From assembly GCF_026262505.1 (NCBI RefSeq), contig NC_067207.1, forward strand, positions 7,138,252-7,202,251: a DNA stretch of 64,000 nucleotides, written 5' to 3'. The stretch is from Trichomonas vaginalis G3. Taxonomy: Eukaryota > Parabasalia > Trichomonadida > Trichomonadidae. Below the pieces are notes generated by a model. It did not search any database and had not been told where the DNA came from. It saw nothing but the letters and a program-made list of their open reading frames with translations. Below are positions 18,570-29,104 of the stretch, in pieces (the stretch's first letter is position 1; each line of letters begins with the position of its first letter). Both the position numbers and the translations under genes were made by a program.

Positions 18570-18701
18570 TTAGAGCTTCGTTGCGACGTAAATTGGGAAA
18601 ATGATTACGAAGGCTGAGGTTCCAATGACCCAAGCAGTCTCTTTCACGATCTGTGTGATCTGCTCGAGTTTTGATGGTTGAGGAGGAGGCATCATCATCA
18701 T
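18570..18701 (-). CDS. Tom22/Tom9-like tail-anchored protein (hydrogenosome import), 43 residues
   Basis: An open frame from ATG repeats at 18701-18690 to TAA at 18570-18572, shorter than usual gene-calling limits. The product is Pro-rich at the start (MMMMPPPQPSKLEQ), then a short helix (ITQIVKE), then one membrane span with TAWVIGTSAFVIIFPIYVA. The spacing W-x2-GT-x7-P matches the membrane span of plant Tom9/Tom22 (W-x2-GTT-x6-P, Pro 12 after Trp). Tom22 is a core subunit of the mitochondrial outer-membrane translocase, and trichomonads have hydrogenosomes with a divergent TOM complex. GC content rises across the frame. Unlike Tom22 of animals, the cytosolic receptor domain is almost absent. 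Confidence 0.65.
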   Translation of the reverse strand: MMMMPPPQPSKLEQITQIVKETAWVIGTSAFVIIFPIYVATKL

Positions 18702-19178
18702 TTTTTTTTTGTAAAATTTTTTTCTTGAGACCAAGTTGAACATTAAGATTTAATATCTTAATATTTAATGCATTCATGTCATTTGGTCAGAATTACTGCT
18801 CAATTTTGACTATCGGCCATTATTTGAATCAAAATCGTTTCAAATCATTCAAAAAATCAAGTTACAAACTATCAACGTTTCAAACAAAAAAGCTCCTCCA
18901 ATAATTAATGCTGAATAAGTCTCTCATCATCATGCAAGATTAAAATATATTTATTTAATTGATACAATATACAAACTGACAAGGTGCAAAGTTCTGATTT
19001 AAACTTGTATAGTTATGCATCCTCCAAAGTTCTTAAAATTACATTGAAATTGAGGAAAATGAGTTTTGATTTATGTAAATTCAAAATTAATGTAAAATAA
19101 GAGAGTATTATTTGCTTAAAAATGTTGATTTTGGCACATCTTTATCAAATTTAAATTTTTATCAAACGAATATAATGC
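18702..19178. other. Intergenic, no gene seen
   Basis: AT-rich spacer between the starts of the Tom22-like gene and the 3' end of RPS13. No supported feature. Confidence 0.5.
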
Positions 19179-19634
19179 TTAAGCAACGAGAGCAGAAGCT
19201 GTCTGAGCGTTGTACTTCCAGTTTGGAGCAAGAACACGGCGTGTCTTGTAGTAGCGTGTAAGACGGTGGATACGAGATTCGATAAGAATAAGGCGGTACT
19301 TGCCATCAACATCGTGCTTAGCATGTTCAAGGTGCTTGCGAACGTTTGTTGCCTTCTTGATGAGGTGGTAGAGTTCCTCTGGAAGAGCTGGTGCAAGGCC
19401 ATTAGCCTTAAGGATGCGGAGAACCTTAACACCTGTAACAGCACGGACCATACCAACGCCGTTGCGGTCACGAAGGAGAGCGCCGATTTGTGATGGGCGA
19501 ACACCCTTCTTTGCATAATCGCAGATCATTTGAACGCAGTTCTCGGCAGAAAGCTGAAGCCAGTGTGGGGCTGAACGGCGGTATGGGCATGTAGAAGAAG
19601 AAATACCTTTGCCTTGGGAATGGAGACGACCCAT
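19179..19634 (-). CDS. RPS13: 40S ribosomal protein S13 (uS15)
   Basis: A 151-residue intact frame matching the family length exactly. Starts [20 protein letters not shown], the conserved eukaryotic S13 opening, with [21 protein letters not shown] and [17 protein letters not shown]. Small-subunit protein in the cytosolic ribosome. GC-richer codons than the surroundings, as expected for a highly expressed gene. Confidence 0.98.
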   Translation of the reverse strand: MGRLHSQGKGISSSTCPYRRSAPHWLQLSAENCVQMICDYAKKGVRPSQIGALLRDRNGVGMVRAVTGVKVLRILKANGLAPALPEELYHLIKKATNVRKHLEHAKHDVDGKYRLILIESRIHRLTRYYKTRRVLAPNWKYNAQTASALVA

Positions 19635-19660
19635 TGAAAGAAAAGGTCCACAACGATTAT
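19635..19660 (-). promoter_or_regulatory. Probable RPS13 core promoter
   Basis: On the minus strand the 26 bases before the ATG read ATCGTTGTGGACCTTTTC then TTTCA. A CGTT-type motif followed by CCTTT close to the start fits the short core elements reported for trichomonad genes. No TATA box. Support is motif similarity only. Confidence 0.3.
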
Positions 19661-20851
19661 TTTCAATTCAATTCTTCATTGGGCCATTTCTAAATAGAAT
19701 TAGTATTTTGAGAAATTTAAAACATTTCTATTATTCATTCAATGTGCAATATCTTATTTTTAAGTTAGATTCTAGATTCATCATATATTCTTCAATCCAT
19801 ATTAATGATGTTAAGGAGACTTGGCGGATTATTAATCTACGATAAATTGGGTTCTCATTTTTATATTTTTTATGACGTAATTTTGATAGTTTTCGTTCAG
19901 AAATTTTAATCATATTTCAAATAAGCATAAAACATTATTCTTCACTATTCGCTTGGCGCTTTGCAGTTACAGGAGGTCTCCGAAGGTTGGAGAAGTGATA
20001 GTTTTCAAACTTTATTAGTATAATTGAAATCATATTCTTCTCGTCTGTCACTCAAAATTCTTGTGAATTGAAAGGTTTACGCGCGAAGAATATGATTTCA
20101 AGTTTTTCTTTTTTTAATTTTGCAAGAAAATAAAATCTTTGATATCAATCCTTTATCGAAAAAGCATTCAAGAGATTTTCGATTTAATATCTTCATAATT
20201 TAGATTATTTGTGAACAATTAGCTATCTTGAATTCATTTCAGAAATGTTAAAGATTTTTTTTGAAGCATTTCCATTATCGTTTATGTTATATAATCAAAT
20301 AAAAAATCATTCTAATTTGAATTAATAAAATGTTTGAATGAATCATTCTAATTTGAATGAAATAATGTTTTAATTTTTAGCACATATTTTTTGAATCAAA
20401 ATTATATAGCATTTAGAGGCATCTAGATTACAGAATAAACTAAGGAATACGCTTTACATACTGATTATTTGCTTAGAATGTAGTCAAAGCACAATATTTG
20501 TGATATAATTTTAGATTATACAACTCATGATTAATAAAAAACGGCTATTCCGGACTTCATATTATGCGGTAATATTGCCCTACATATGAGCAATTAAAAG
20601 AACTCAAGTTGTATTTTTATGAAATTTTACATGTTCGAAATGCTAAATGTGATATAAAGATACAGACCGTTTGGTCGGAGAGAAGCCTTAACTATTTTAT
20701 TTTCTCTTTTTTATTCTAATGAAATTCATCTTCGAGAAAAACCAGAAAAAGAATAGTATCTTATATAAGAATATTATTTCGCAAAATGCAAAATGAGAAC
20801 CTTTTTAGTTCTTGTATTATAACTACTTTGTGCAAGATGAAGTGCTGTTTT
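19661..20851. other. Intergenic, 1.2 kb, one hairpin
   Basis: Spacer between RPS13 and the ankyrin pseudogene. Apart from the hairpin at 20026-20099 and a locally GC-richer patch (19945-20000), nothing can be supported. A short GACCGTTTGGTC hairpin lies near 20669. Degenerate ankyrin codons continue for about 30 residues before 20852. Confidence 0.4.
20026..20099. repeat. Hairpin with 15-bp perfect stem
   Basis: GAAATCATATTCTTC (20026-20040) pairs perfectly with GAAGAATATGATTTC (20085-20099). A smaller AATTC/GAATT hairpin is in the loop. Could be a structured RNA or the ends of a tiny palindromic element. No Pol III boxes found beside it. Confidence 0.45.
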
Positions 20852-21717
20852 TCAATTTTTATTTTTTTCATTCATATTAGCACTATGCGAAATGAGAATT
20901 TCGGCAATTTCTTTACTATCGTACCGTGCTGCAATATGAAGTGCTGTTTCTCCATCATCATTTTTTTCATTGATATTCGCACCATGTGAAATGAGAATTT
21001 CGGCAATTTCTTTATAATTATGCAATGCTGCAATATGAAGTGTTGTTAATCCATCATCAGTTTTTTCATTGATATTCGCACCATGTGAAATGAGAATTTC
21101 GGCAATTTCTTTATAATTATACAATGCTGCAATATGAAGTGCTGTTAATCCATAATCAGTTTTTTCATTCATATTCGCACCATGTGAAACGAAAATTTCG
21201 GTAATTTCTTTATAATTATACAATGCTGCAATATGAAGTGCGGTTTCTCCACTTTTATCTTTTTCATTCATATTCGCACCATGTGAAATGAGAATTTCGG
21301 CAATTTCTTTACTATCGTACCGTGCTGCAATATGAAGTGTTGTTTTTCCAGAATCAGTTTTTTCATTGATATTCGCACCATGTGAAATGAGAATTTCGAC
21401 AATTTCTTTATAATTATGCATTGCTGCAATATGAAGTGCGGTTTCTCCAAAACTATAAGTTTTTTCATTCATATTCGCACCATGCGAAACGAGAATTTCG
21501 GTAATTTCTTTATCATTATGCATTGCTGCAATATGAAGTGTTGTTTTTCCAGACTCAGTTTTTTCATTGATACTCGCACCATGTGAAATGAGAATTTCGG
21601 CAATTTCTTTACTATCGTACCGTGCTGCAATATGAAGTGCGGTTTCTCCATCTTGCTTTGTTTTATTGATGTTCACATCATGTGAAAAGAAGTATTCGAT
21701 AAAAGTTGGAATATTAA

Positions 21718-21963
21718 GGGTGCACCCGCATGTACGTTTATTTGAGAGGAGGAGGATTACCCTCTCAATTTTGAAAGCTTCGTTAACTTAATATCTCGAT
21801 GAATATTGGATTAAAATTGAATTTGCCCATACCAATATATCTGATACAATATCCTTAAGTTTTACTAAAAAGAATTTTTTAAAATCCATGCAGATTCGGG
21901 GATTTTTAAATTTTTTGATTTTTTTCGAAAATTTTTCGGGAAAAAAATATTTTCAGAAGAGCC
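21718..21963. repeat. TTAA-bounded unit A1 (246 bp)
   Basis: Starts GGGTGCACCCGCATGTACG and ends CAGAAGAGCC. Same length as A2 and clearly related along its whole length, with scattered differences. Confidence 0.8.
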
Positions 21964-21967
21964 TTAA

Positions 21968-22213
21968 GGGTGCACCCGTATGTACGTTTATTTGAGAGGA
22001 GGAGGATTACCCTCTCAATTTTGAGGGATTCGTTAGTTTATTTTCTCGATGAATATGCAATAAAATTTGATTTTTACCTTATCAATATACTTCATATAAT
22101 ATACACATGTTCATGTAAAAACTTTTTTCCAAAATCCTCAGGAATTAAGGGATTTTTGAATTTTAAGAATTTTTTTCGAATTTTTTCGAAAAAAAAATAT
22201 TTTCAGAACAGCC
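21968..22213. repeat. TTAA-bounded unit A2 (246 bp)
   Basis: Starts GGGTGCACCCGTATGTACG and ends CAGAACAGCC. Direct repeat of A1, separated by a single TTAA. Confidence 0.8.
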
Positions 22214-22217
22214 TTAA

Positions 22218-23007
22218 CGGCTAAGATTTAGGAACAATGTTAAGTATCAAAAAGAAAGGAGGTCTGATATAGACAACATATATCGTTGAAGGTTGAAAAA
22301 ATCTCTAATATTTGAGCCCAAAATTTCAAATTTTAATTTTTTGAAAAAAGAGGCCACCCGTATGTACGTTTATTTGAGAGGAGGAGGATTATATTTTTGA
22401 AAGGGTGAAACATTATGAATATGTTAATTATATAATAATATGTATTATTATAAAAAAGAAAAAAAAAGCACGTTAAAATTTTTCTTTCTTGATTTTTTAC
22501 AAAATCTACTTAGAATTATGCAAAATATGACTAAATAATTATAAATTTCAAGTTAAATTTTAATTTTGATAATTAATTTAAATTTCAAAATATCAAGTTC
22601 AGTTCGACTATGTATGTAGTAATTCCTCAATAAAGTGCCAAAACCCTATTAAAATATATGAACATTTTCAACATTTTAATGTTTTTATTTAAAAATTTGA
22701 TGGAATATGAGCTTCAAACAATTATTATGTAAATAAAAATAATTAAAGATATGTATTTATTCGTATTACAACCGTAGTAAGTCGATTCTTCCTTTCTTCT
22801 ACTGAGTTTTGAATTTGATTTCGAATTGTAAAGAGATTCAAAGGGAAAATACTAGCGGATAAAAACTACCTCCATGAAAGGGTCATAATGGAGTCAAGTT
22901 GTATTTTTTGATATTTTTTGCTTTTCGAGCCTAAATAGGTAGCCAAGATAATGCCTAAAAATAAGGTTCTAAATTCTGAAGTTTACATGATCCTCTCGTG
23001 TGCACCC
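22218..23007. repeat. TTAA-bounded unit B1 (790 bp)
   Basis: Starts CGGCTAAG and ends GTGTGCACCC. Contains the shared core near 22360 and the stretch GTATCAAAAAGAA near 22240 also found in B2. Confidence 0.8.
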
Positions 23008-23011
23008 TTAA

Positions 23012-23802
23012 CGGCTAAGTTTTATGTTTAATGTTGAGTATCAAAAAGAATGGGCATCTGATATAGCCATCATATATCCCAGAAGCAAATAAAAATTCTG
23101 ACTTTTTAAGCATAAAAAATGAAATTTTATTTTTTGCAAAAAACAGGCCACCCGGATGTACGTTTATTTGAGAGGAGGAGGATTAAATTTTTGAAAGCAC
23201 TAAAATTTGTAAATATGCTAGTTATATAATAATATGCATTATTTTAAAAAATAAAAATTAAAGCACGTTAAAATTTTTTTTGATGAATTTTTACAAAAGC
23301 TACTCAGGATAATGCAAGATATGAGTAGTTAAACATAAATTTCAAATCAGATTTTACTTATAATAAATATTTTAAATTTCCGAAAATTAAGTTCAGATCG
23401 ACTCTATACGTAGTAAATACTAAATAAGGTGCCAAAAACATATTAAACAGTATCAAAACTATCAAGATTGTAATGTTTTTGAAGAAAAATTTATAGAATT
23501 ATGGACTTCAAACAGATATTATGTAAATAAAAATAATATAATGAATTTATTTATTCGTATAATAGCAGTAATAAGTCGATTATTCACTTCTACTTCTGAG
23601 ATTTGAATTTAATTTCGACAGAAAAAGAGATTCAAGAGGAAAATACTAGGGGATACAAACAGCCACCATGACAGGATTATTATGGAGCCAAGTTGTATTT
23701 TTTGATATTTTTAGAGTTTTCCTACCTATTTAGGTACCAAGTTATTGCTTAAAAATTAAGGTTCTAAATTCTGAAGTTTACATGATCCTCCCGGGCGCAC
23801 CC
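23012..23802. repeat. TTAA-bounded unit B2 (791 bp)
   Basis: Starts CGGCTAAG and ends GGGCGCACCC. Direct repeat of B1 with many point differences, separated by one TTAA. Confidence 0.8.
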
Positions 23803-25240
23803 TTAATTCAGGAATGAGTACGTAAATTCTGTTAAAGTTGATAATCCAAGCATTAATTACTAACGAAAATATGCAACATCTCTCTCTTTTTTTGAGGCAT
23901 GTATGAATTTTTTTATTCTATAGATTTGTAGCATCATATTGTGCAGTGTTAATAGAAACAATACGATTATCTTAACAAATGATAATGCAGATCTAAAAGC
24001 GTTTTCAAATACATTGAATCCCATGTCAATTTTTGAATGTTTTTTATTTAATTTTGATTTTTCATTTGTTATTAATAAGAACTAGAAAAGTAATACCAAT
24101 TTATAATGCAAGGTAATGTACATAATAGGATAATGAAGTACCATCTAAAAATACAAGTTTCAATTTTTATTGAAGGAGTCCGAGCCATAAATAGCGAAAT
24201 TTAACAAATGATGCATATTCTTTTGCTGTTTAGAATATCGGTGAATAAACAAAGCATTTGTCAAAATCATTAGTTTGATCGAAATAAACTAAAAAGGATT
24301 CAAGATTATTGTAAATTCCACAGTATTCTAAATTAATCTCTATATTGTATTCATTCTGCAAGAATGTAACAAAATCAATGTTGTGTGAAATAATTGCATA
24401 TTCCATGCAATCTTCATATGGTGTTTGGTATTTCAAACATTCGCTCATGATTTCTGGATTTCCTCCTAAAAATGAAAATTGTAGACATGTTAGAGATATT
24501 TTTGAGTGAAATTTCGTTCTTAATATCTTGAAACAATCAACTGCTCCATGGTAACAACATAATTCAAGTAGAGAATATCCTACTCCAGAATATGGATATA
24601 ACATGCTTTTACGTCTTTGAACTTTATCAAATCCATCTCTTTCTGTGAATGTGATGAATCTTTCTTTGTCATCATTCATAATTGCTCTGTATATTGTATT
24701 TTCTGTTTGAATATCGAGATCTTCTGAATTAACTTCTTTAAAATCGGCTGATGTATCTAGTTAATTCCATATTCTTTATAAAACAGGAAGTTTGAAATAA
24801 GTAGGACGCGGTTGACCTCTTTGACTTGATATTCATCAGAAATGAGTTTGGCAAGATATAAATATGACTTTGTATAGCGATTATTATACGGAATGAGATT
24901 TAAAATGTCTTTTACTATATCTTTGGGAGGATATTTATTGGAATCAATCAATTCTGTCTTGATAATTTTGTAAATCGAGTTTAATTCTTCTTCTTTTTCG
25001 TTTCTCAACCGATATAACGCATTAAATATATCGATATAATATTTATAGGTACTTCGCAATTTGTTGTATTCGTTTGGATGATCGTCTTGATCGGACATTA
25101 ATTATTTTTATAAAGGACACAATTTTACCTTATAAATACCACTTAAATTTATTAGAAGAAAAAAATCCTATGTAATACATCTATGACCAAAAAGATTTCG
25201 GATATAATTATATCATATCCGAAATTTAAAGAAAAAACTA

Positions 25241-25366
25241 TTACATTGGTGGTGGTGGCGGTGGTGGTGTAGGGACATCTACGCCTAAAGATGTTGGTTC
25301 GTCTTAATATATGAACTTGTCAATCTTTGGAATTGTTAGTTGATACTTGAAAATTTTAATAAGCAT
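25241..25366 (-). pseudogene. Small proline-rich frame with in-frame stop
   Basis: From ATG at 25366 the frame reads MLIKIFKYQLTIPKIDKFIY, a stop, then DEPTSLGVDVPTPPPPPPPM and a final stop at 25241-25243, all in one frame. The poly-proline tail ending in Met looks like the end of a real protein. It may be a broken small gene or a fragment of a lost larger one. Confidence 0.3.
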
Positions 25367-25565
25367 ATTCTATAATCCCATACTTTTTGATGTCATTTCT
25401 CTAATATGAGTTTATTTGATCTCGATTTATCCCAAATAATCAAATAAACATTAAATATTTTATTGACATCATATGGTAATAATAGATCCACATGAATTAA
25501 TTTCATATTTAGAATGATTGACATAAATTTCAATAATCGTTCTTTTGCACGTTTTTTAAATTTGA

Positions 25566-28500
25566 ATGATTAATGCTTCCCCTGAAGGGGACTTATTAAA
25601 TCAAATCAGGGAAGCATTAAACTTTGGAGCCAAAGTAGAGACTACAAATTTAAAGTCAGTAATGACTGATATTTGTACAAATGTCTCAAAATTACAAAAA
25701 GATGTACAAAAAATCAGTCTAGAATTAGCAAAAAAGGCAGATTCAGAATCTACAGCAAAGTCAATTGCTGATTTAGAAGCAAATATTAATTCAGATCATC
25801 AAACTCTAACAAATCTCCAAACTTCAGTGCAAGATATGAAAAATGACATGTCAATAAACTATAGAAAGATACTATCCGAATCAAAACGCTACACAGAACT
25901 CTTATTAAACGATTTTAGACAAGAAATGGAAGATACAAATAACAAAAATTTACTCATTGCTAAAGCATCTGGAGCAGATTTGAATGTACTAAGCAAAGCA
26001 AACTTACCAGAGGGAACTGTTCCTGTTATTAGCGCTCCTCATGAAGAAGAAAATTCTCAAATAACAACACCTCCTAAATCTCCTAAAGAAGAACCACAAG
26101 AAACACACGAAGAAGAGAAAGAATATGATTCAAAGGGTTTGCAGATAAGAGTTCCTTCTCCAGCGAAAGAAATGGCTTCAAGTCAAACATCAATTCCTCC
26201 AACACCAGAAAAAGGATCTCGACCACCTTCCAGACCACCTGAGATTCCACCAGATCTATTACAAAGACTTGATACGCTTGATTTCCGTATATCCGAAAAT
26301 GATCAGGAAATTCAACGTATTTCCAACTTGGTTGAAGAAATAGAGAATCTTAAGAAGATGCTTGATGAACAAAATGCTAAGTTTGGCGATCAATCTCTCA
26401 AATTAAACGAAGAACTTGAAAATCTCAAAGCAAGCGCTGCTCAATTCAATGCCCTTTCATCATCAGAGAAGATTTCAGTTCAGCCTTCGCTCAATTCAAT
26501 CAATGAAACTGAAATTGAAGAAAAAGATCTCAAAATTAAACCAAAAACAGAAGAAGTTACTGAAAAACCAAAGACTCCAGTTCAATCTGAAGAAAAAGAA
26601 GAAGAAAAACCATCAGAAAATGAAGAAAAATCAAATCCAGAAGATGATGATAAGAAAGAACAGGCAGAATTGGAAGCCAAGCTTAAGAAACAACAAGAAC
26701 AGATGATGGCCATGATAAATAACTCAAAGAACGAACAAATTGACACTACAGAGTTAATGAAGCAAATTATGGATGCAGTTCGCTTCGAAATCGAAATTAA
26801 TACTCGCCAAAACAATGAAAAGACCAATGAGAAGATCAGGCAGATGGTAAATGACCTAAACAACGAGATTTCCGGAAATCAAAATAAAATCAACGAAATC
26901 ATCAAAGGCTATGATGAAAAACTTCTTGCATTGCAGAAGAAATCAGCTGAAGACCTTAACAAGTTCACAGCTTCTTCAAACAGCGTTCAAGCAGAATTAA
27001 AGGACAAAAGTGACCAATTACAGAAATCTGTTGAATCACTGAACGAGAAAGTGAAATCTATGAGTGCAACAAGTAATCTTGGCCAGAAAATTACGACAAT
27101 TCCTATCAAAGAAGGAAAAGCAGATTTATCTCAAATTTTGGCCCAGCTTGGCAACGCCGTTCAAGCAATTACCGAGTTAGATACACGCTTGGCTATCTGC
27201 GAGAAGTCCAGTGCCGATGTTTCCCAGGAAACAATTAAATCAATCCGCGATGTCCTTAACGACCACGACGGGCGCCTTAACGGATATGATTCCAACATTG
27301 TCGGCATCGAAATGAAGATAGGCGCACTGGGAGATAGAGTAAGTGAACTGAAAGGATCCGACCACACAGCAGATGACGAACGCAAATTCAACCAAATCAG
27401 GGAATTAATTGCCAATCTTGAAGACAGCACTAAATCTCTACGCGATAGCCTCACAAAAGTCATCCAAGACAATGCAACAGAGAGAGTTTCCCAAATGATG
27501 CAGAAAACCAAAGTAGAAGAGCACACGAAATCACTGGAAGACCTCAAACAAGATATTGCCAAAATGAAAGAAGAAAACAGTGCATTATCTTCACGTCTTA
27601 AGAAAGTTATATCTTTGATTCAGAATATCAACACCGAACTATCAGAGAAGATAAATAATACTTCAAATACAGTTACTGTATATACAGAAGAGATCGAAAA
27701 ACTTAAGAATATGCTAGCAAATACAGAGAAGAATTTCACTGCGGCCATTTCAGCGACAAACGAATTATTGACAGCTCGTAATGAAGAAAGACCTAAATCA
27801 TCAGCATCAGAGAACAGATCTCCATCTCCTCCACTTCAGCCTGCTCTTCAGAACACTCCGACAACTGAATTAAGAATAGAATTCTCAGGAAACAAACCAG
27901 AATCTGACGAAGAAATTCCTCCGACAACTCCTGTTACTGTTGAAGATACAGCGACAAGTCCACACATGGAGATTCCTCAGAACAACTGGGTAGAACGTCC
28001 TCTTGAGAAGTCTCAGTTGCCTAAACTGAAACAGCCTAAACAGTTGTCAGACAAGAGAAAGAGTGCAAGGTCTATTTTGGGAACTGTTGATCAGAAGAAG
28101 TTCGAAGAATCAAATCAGAAAGTTATTGGTATCGAATCATCAATGACAAGTGTTAAATCAGCACTGGATACATTGAGAACACAGACTAAATCATTAACAG
28201 ATACAAAAGCAGATAAAGATGCTGTTCAAAGTTTGTATGAACAACTTAAATCTGCTTTGGCAGAAATGAACAACAGATTGGGATCATTCAGAAGATTGCT
28301 TGGAACTAAAGTTGATGCAAGTGATCTTCAGAACTTGAGGAAGGAATTGTTGATCACTTACCAGGCCCAAGGAGAAACAGCTGCAGGAACAGAGAACATC
28401 AGATGTCTTCTTTGTGGTCAGATAAGAAAAGGTGTTACAGGAACAGCTGATCAAAAGATTGAATCACAGATTAAAGATGCGGCACAGATTGCAGATAAAC

Positions 28501-28712
28501 TTGGTGTTACACAGACAAAGAACCAAGTTGAGATTGTTCCTGCAGGTCCTTTGTTCTCTTCTTCAGTTGGACAAGGAGATGAAGAAGGAACACCTGTTTA
28601 TATCTACACACAAAACGGAGAGATGTACAAAGGAAGATCAATGGAGAAACAAAGAATTGTTCCAGCAGAAGGACCAATTGTTCCTGATGATGCGCCACTT
28701 CCAAATCTTTAA
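25566..28712 (+). CDS. Long coiled-coil protein, QRICH2/DUF4795-like C terminus
   Basis: An intact 1048-residue frame starting MINASPEGDLLNQIREALNF. Long coiled-coil segments (residues 15-130, 235-300, 370-760, 870-940) alternate with Pro/Ser/Glu-rich linkers (about 160-230, 310-370, 750-850). The C terminus has KADKDAVQSLYEQL, GTKVDASDLQNLRKELL and a short Cys pair, IRCLLCGQ, the order seen in the DUF4795 region of QRICH2, a ciliary/flagellar protein. Trichomonads have four or more flagella, so a flagellar scaffold is plausible. Upstream GCACGTTT lies 20 bases before the ATG. Confidence 0.55.
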   Translation: MINASPEGDLLNQIREALNFGAKVETTNLKSVMTDICTNVSKLQKDVQKISLELAKKADSESTAKSIADLEANINSDHQTLTNLQTSVQDMKNDMSINYRKILSESKRYTELLLNDFRQEMEDTNNKNLLIAKASGADLNVLSKANLPEGTVPVISAPHEEENSQITTPPKSPKEEPQETHEEEKEYDSKGLQIRVPSPAKEMASSQTSIPPTPEKGSRPPSRPPEIPPDLLQRLDTLDFRISENDQEIQRISNLVEEIENLKKMLDEQNAKFGDQSLKLNEELENLKASAAQFNALSSSEKISVQPSLNSINETEIEEKDLKIKPKTEEVTEKPKTPVQSEEKEEEKPSENEEKSNPEDDDKKEQAELEAKLKKQQEQMMAMINNSKNEQIDTTELMKQIMDAVRFEIEINTRQNNEKTNEKIRQMVNDLNNEISGNQNKINEIIKGYDEKLLALQKKSAEDLNKFTASSNSVQAELKDKSDQLQKSVESLNEKVKSMSATSNLGQKITTIPIKEGKADLSQILAQLGNAVQAITELDTRLAICEKSSADVSQETIKSIRDVLNDHDGRLNGYDSNIVGIEMKIGALGDRVSELKGSDHTADDERKFNQIRELIANLEDSTKSLRDSLTKVIQDNATERVSQMMQKTKVEEHTKSLEDLKQDIAKMKEENSALSSRLKKVISLIQNINTELSEKINNTSNTVTVYTEEIEKLKNMLANTEKNFTAAISATNELLTARNEERPKSSASENRSPSPPLQPALQNTPTTELRIEFSGNKPESDEEIPPTTPVTVEDTATSPHMEIPQNNWVERPLEKSQLPKLKQPKQLSDKRKSARSILGTVDQKKFEESNQKVIGIESSMTSVKSALDTLRTQTKSLTDTKADKDAVQSLYEQLKSALAEMNNRLGSFRRLLGTKVDASDLQNLRKELLITYQAQGETAAGTENIRCLLCGQIRKGVTGTADQKIESQIKDAAQIADKLGVTQTKNQVEIVPAGPLFSSSVGQGDEEGTPVYIYTQNGEMYKGRSMEKQRIVPAEGPIVPDDAPLPNL

Positions 28713-28946
28713 AACAATTTATGTTTTTATTATTATCATTTTATAAAAATAATGTATAAATTTTTTTATTTGAATTTATCAAAATAGTTAATTCTTTTAC
28801 TCTTTTCACCTTGAAGTGCTATATTATTACTCTCCTTAAATGTTTAATAAATATTAGAAGATATTTTGACATTTAACATTACTAAAACAAAACAATATAT
28901 TGGTCTCAATGATTCAATTTATTTTGGGGTGTTTCAAATTCATTAA

Positions 28947-29066
28947 GGGTGCGCTTACGCCCCCATGACACGGCCTTCAATTCAGATGTTTTAGGTTAAT
29001 TTTCAATGACGCTTCACACCAGTTGTCAGAAATTTGAATCAAAGTCAGATGGGCGTAAGTGCAGCC
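28947..29066. mobile_element. Short TTAA-type MITE, 120 bp
   Basis: Left end TTAA-GGGTGCGCTTACGCCC, right end GGGCGTAAGTGCAGCC-TAAA. The ends are imperfect inverses of about 16 bp. The GGGTGC terminus and TTAA context match the other short elements in the window. Confidence 0.6.
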
Positions 29067-29104
29067 TAAAAAAAAAGATCCAAATTTCAATTGATGATAT
29101 TGTT

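Larger units (their letters stand above)
21714..24229. mobile_element. TTAA-delimited repeat array inserted in ankyrin gene
   Basis: Five TTAA tetranucleotides (21714, 21964, 22214, 23008, 23803) divide the insert into two 246-bp units and two 790/791-bp units, plus a trailing 420-bp segment ending TTTA before GAATATCGG of the ankyrin gene. The outer ends read TTAAGGGTGCACCCG and CGGGCGCACCCTTAA, a near-perfect inverted pair. All four units contain the same core ATGTACGTTTATTTGAGAGG. No transposase inside. TTAA targets suggest mobilisation by a Kolobok- or piggyBac-type enzyme. Confidence 0.75.
20852..25098 (-). pseudogene. Ankyrin-repeat protein (DUF3447 type), interrupted by TTAA repeat array
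   Basis: Reads leftward from MSDQDDHPNEYNK at 25098. The N-terminal helical region and DUF3447-like part (LLELCCYHGAVDCFKIL, NPEIMSECLKYQ, MEYAIISHNIDFV) run to FVYSPIF at 24230, after a one-base loss near 24760. The gene then stops in foreign sequence (21714-24229) and resumes with NIPTFIEYFFSHDVNIN, followed by eight 33-residue ankyrin repeats (ETALHIAARYDSKEIAEILISHG type). At 20852-20854 a TGA replaces what should be Gly before KTALHLAQ. Thus one frameshift, one insertion and one nonsense change. This architecture is a very large family in trichomonads; scaffold function presumed. Confidence 0.88.

Noticed and set aside
18550-18777. 75-codon minus-strand frame overlapping the Tom22-like gene
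   Set aside because: It is the other-frame shadow of the 43-residue gene, which has the membrane span.
26416-27562. Several open frames inside the 1048-residue coiled-coil gene
   Set aside because: Lys-rich or Ser-rich shadows of the AAG/GAA repeats of the real gene.
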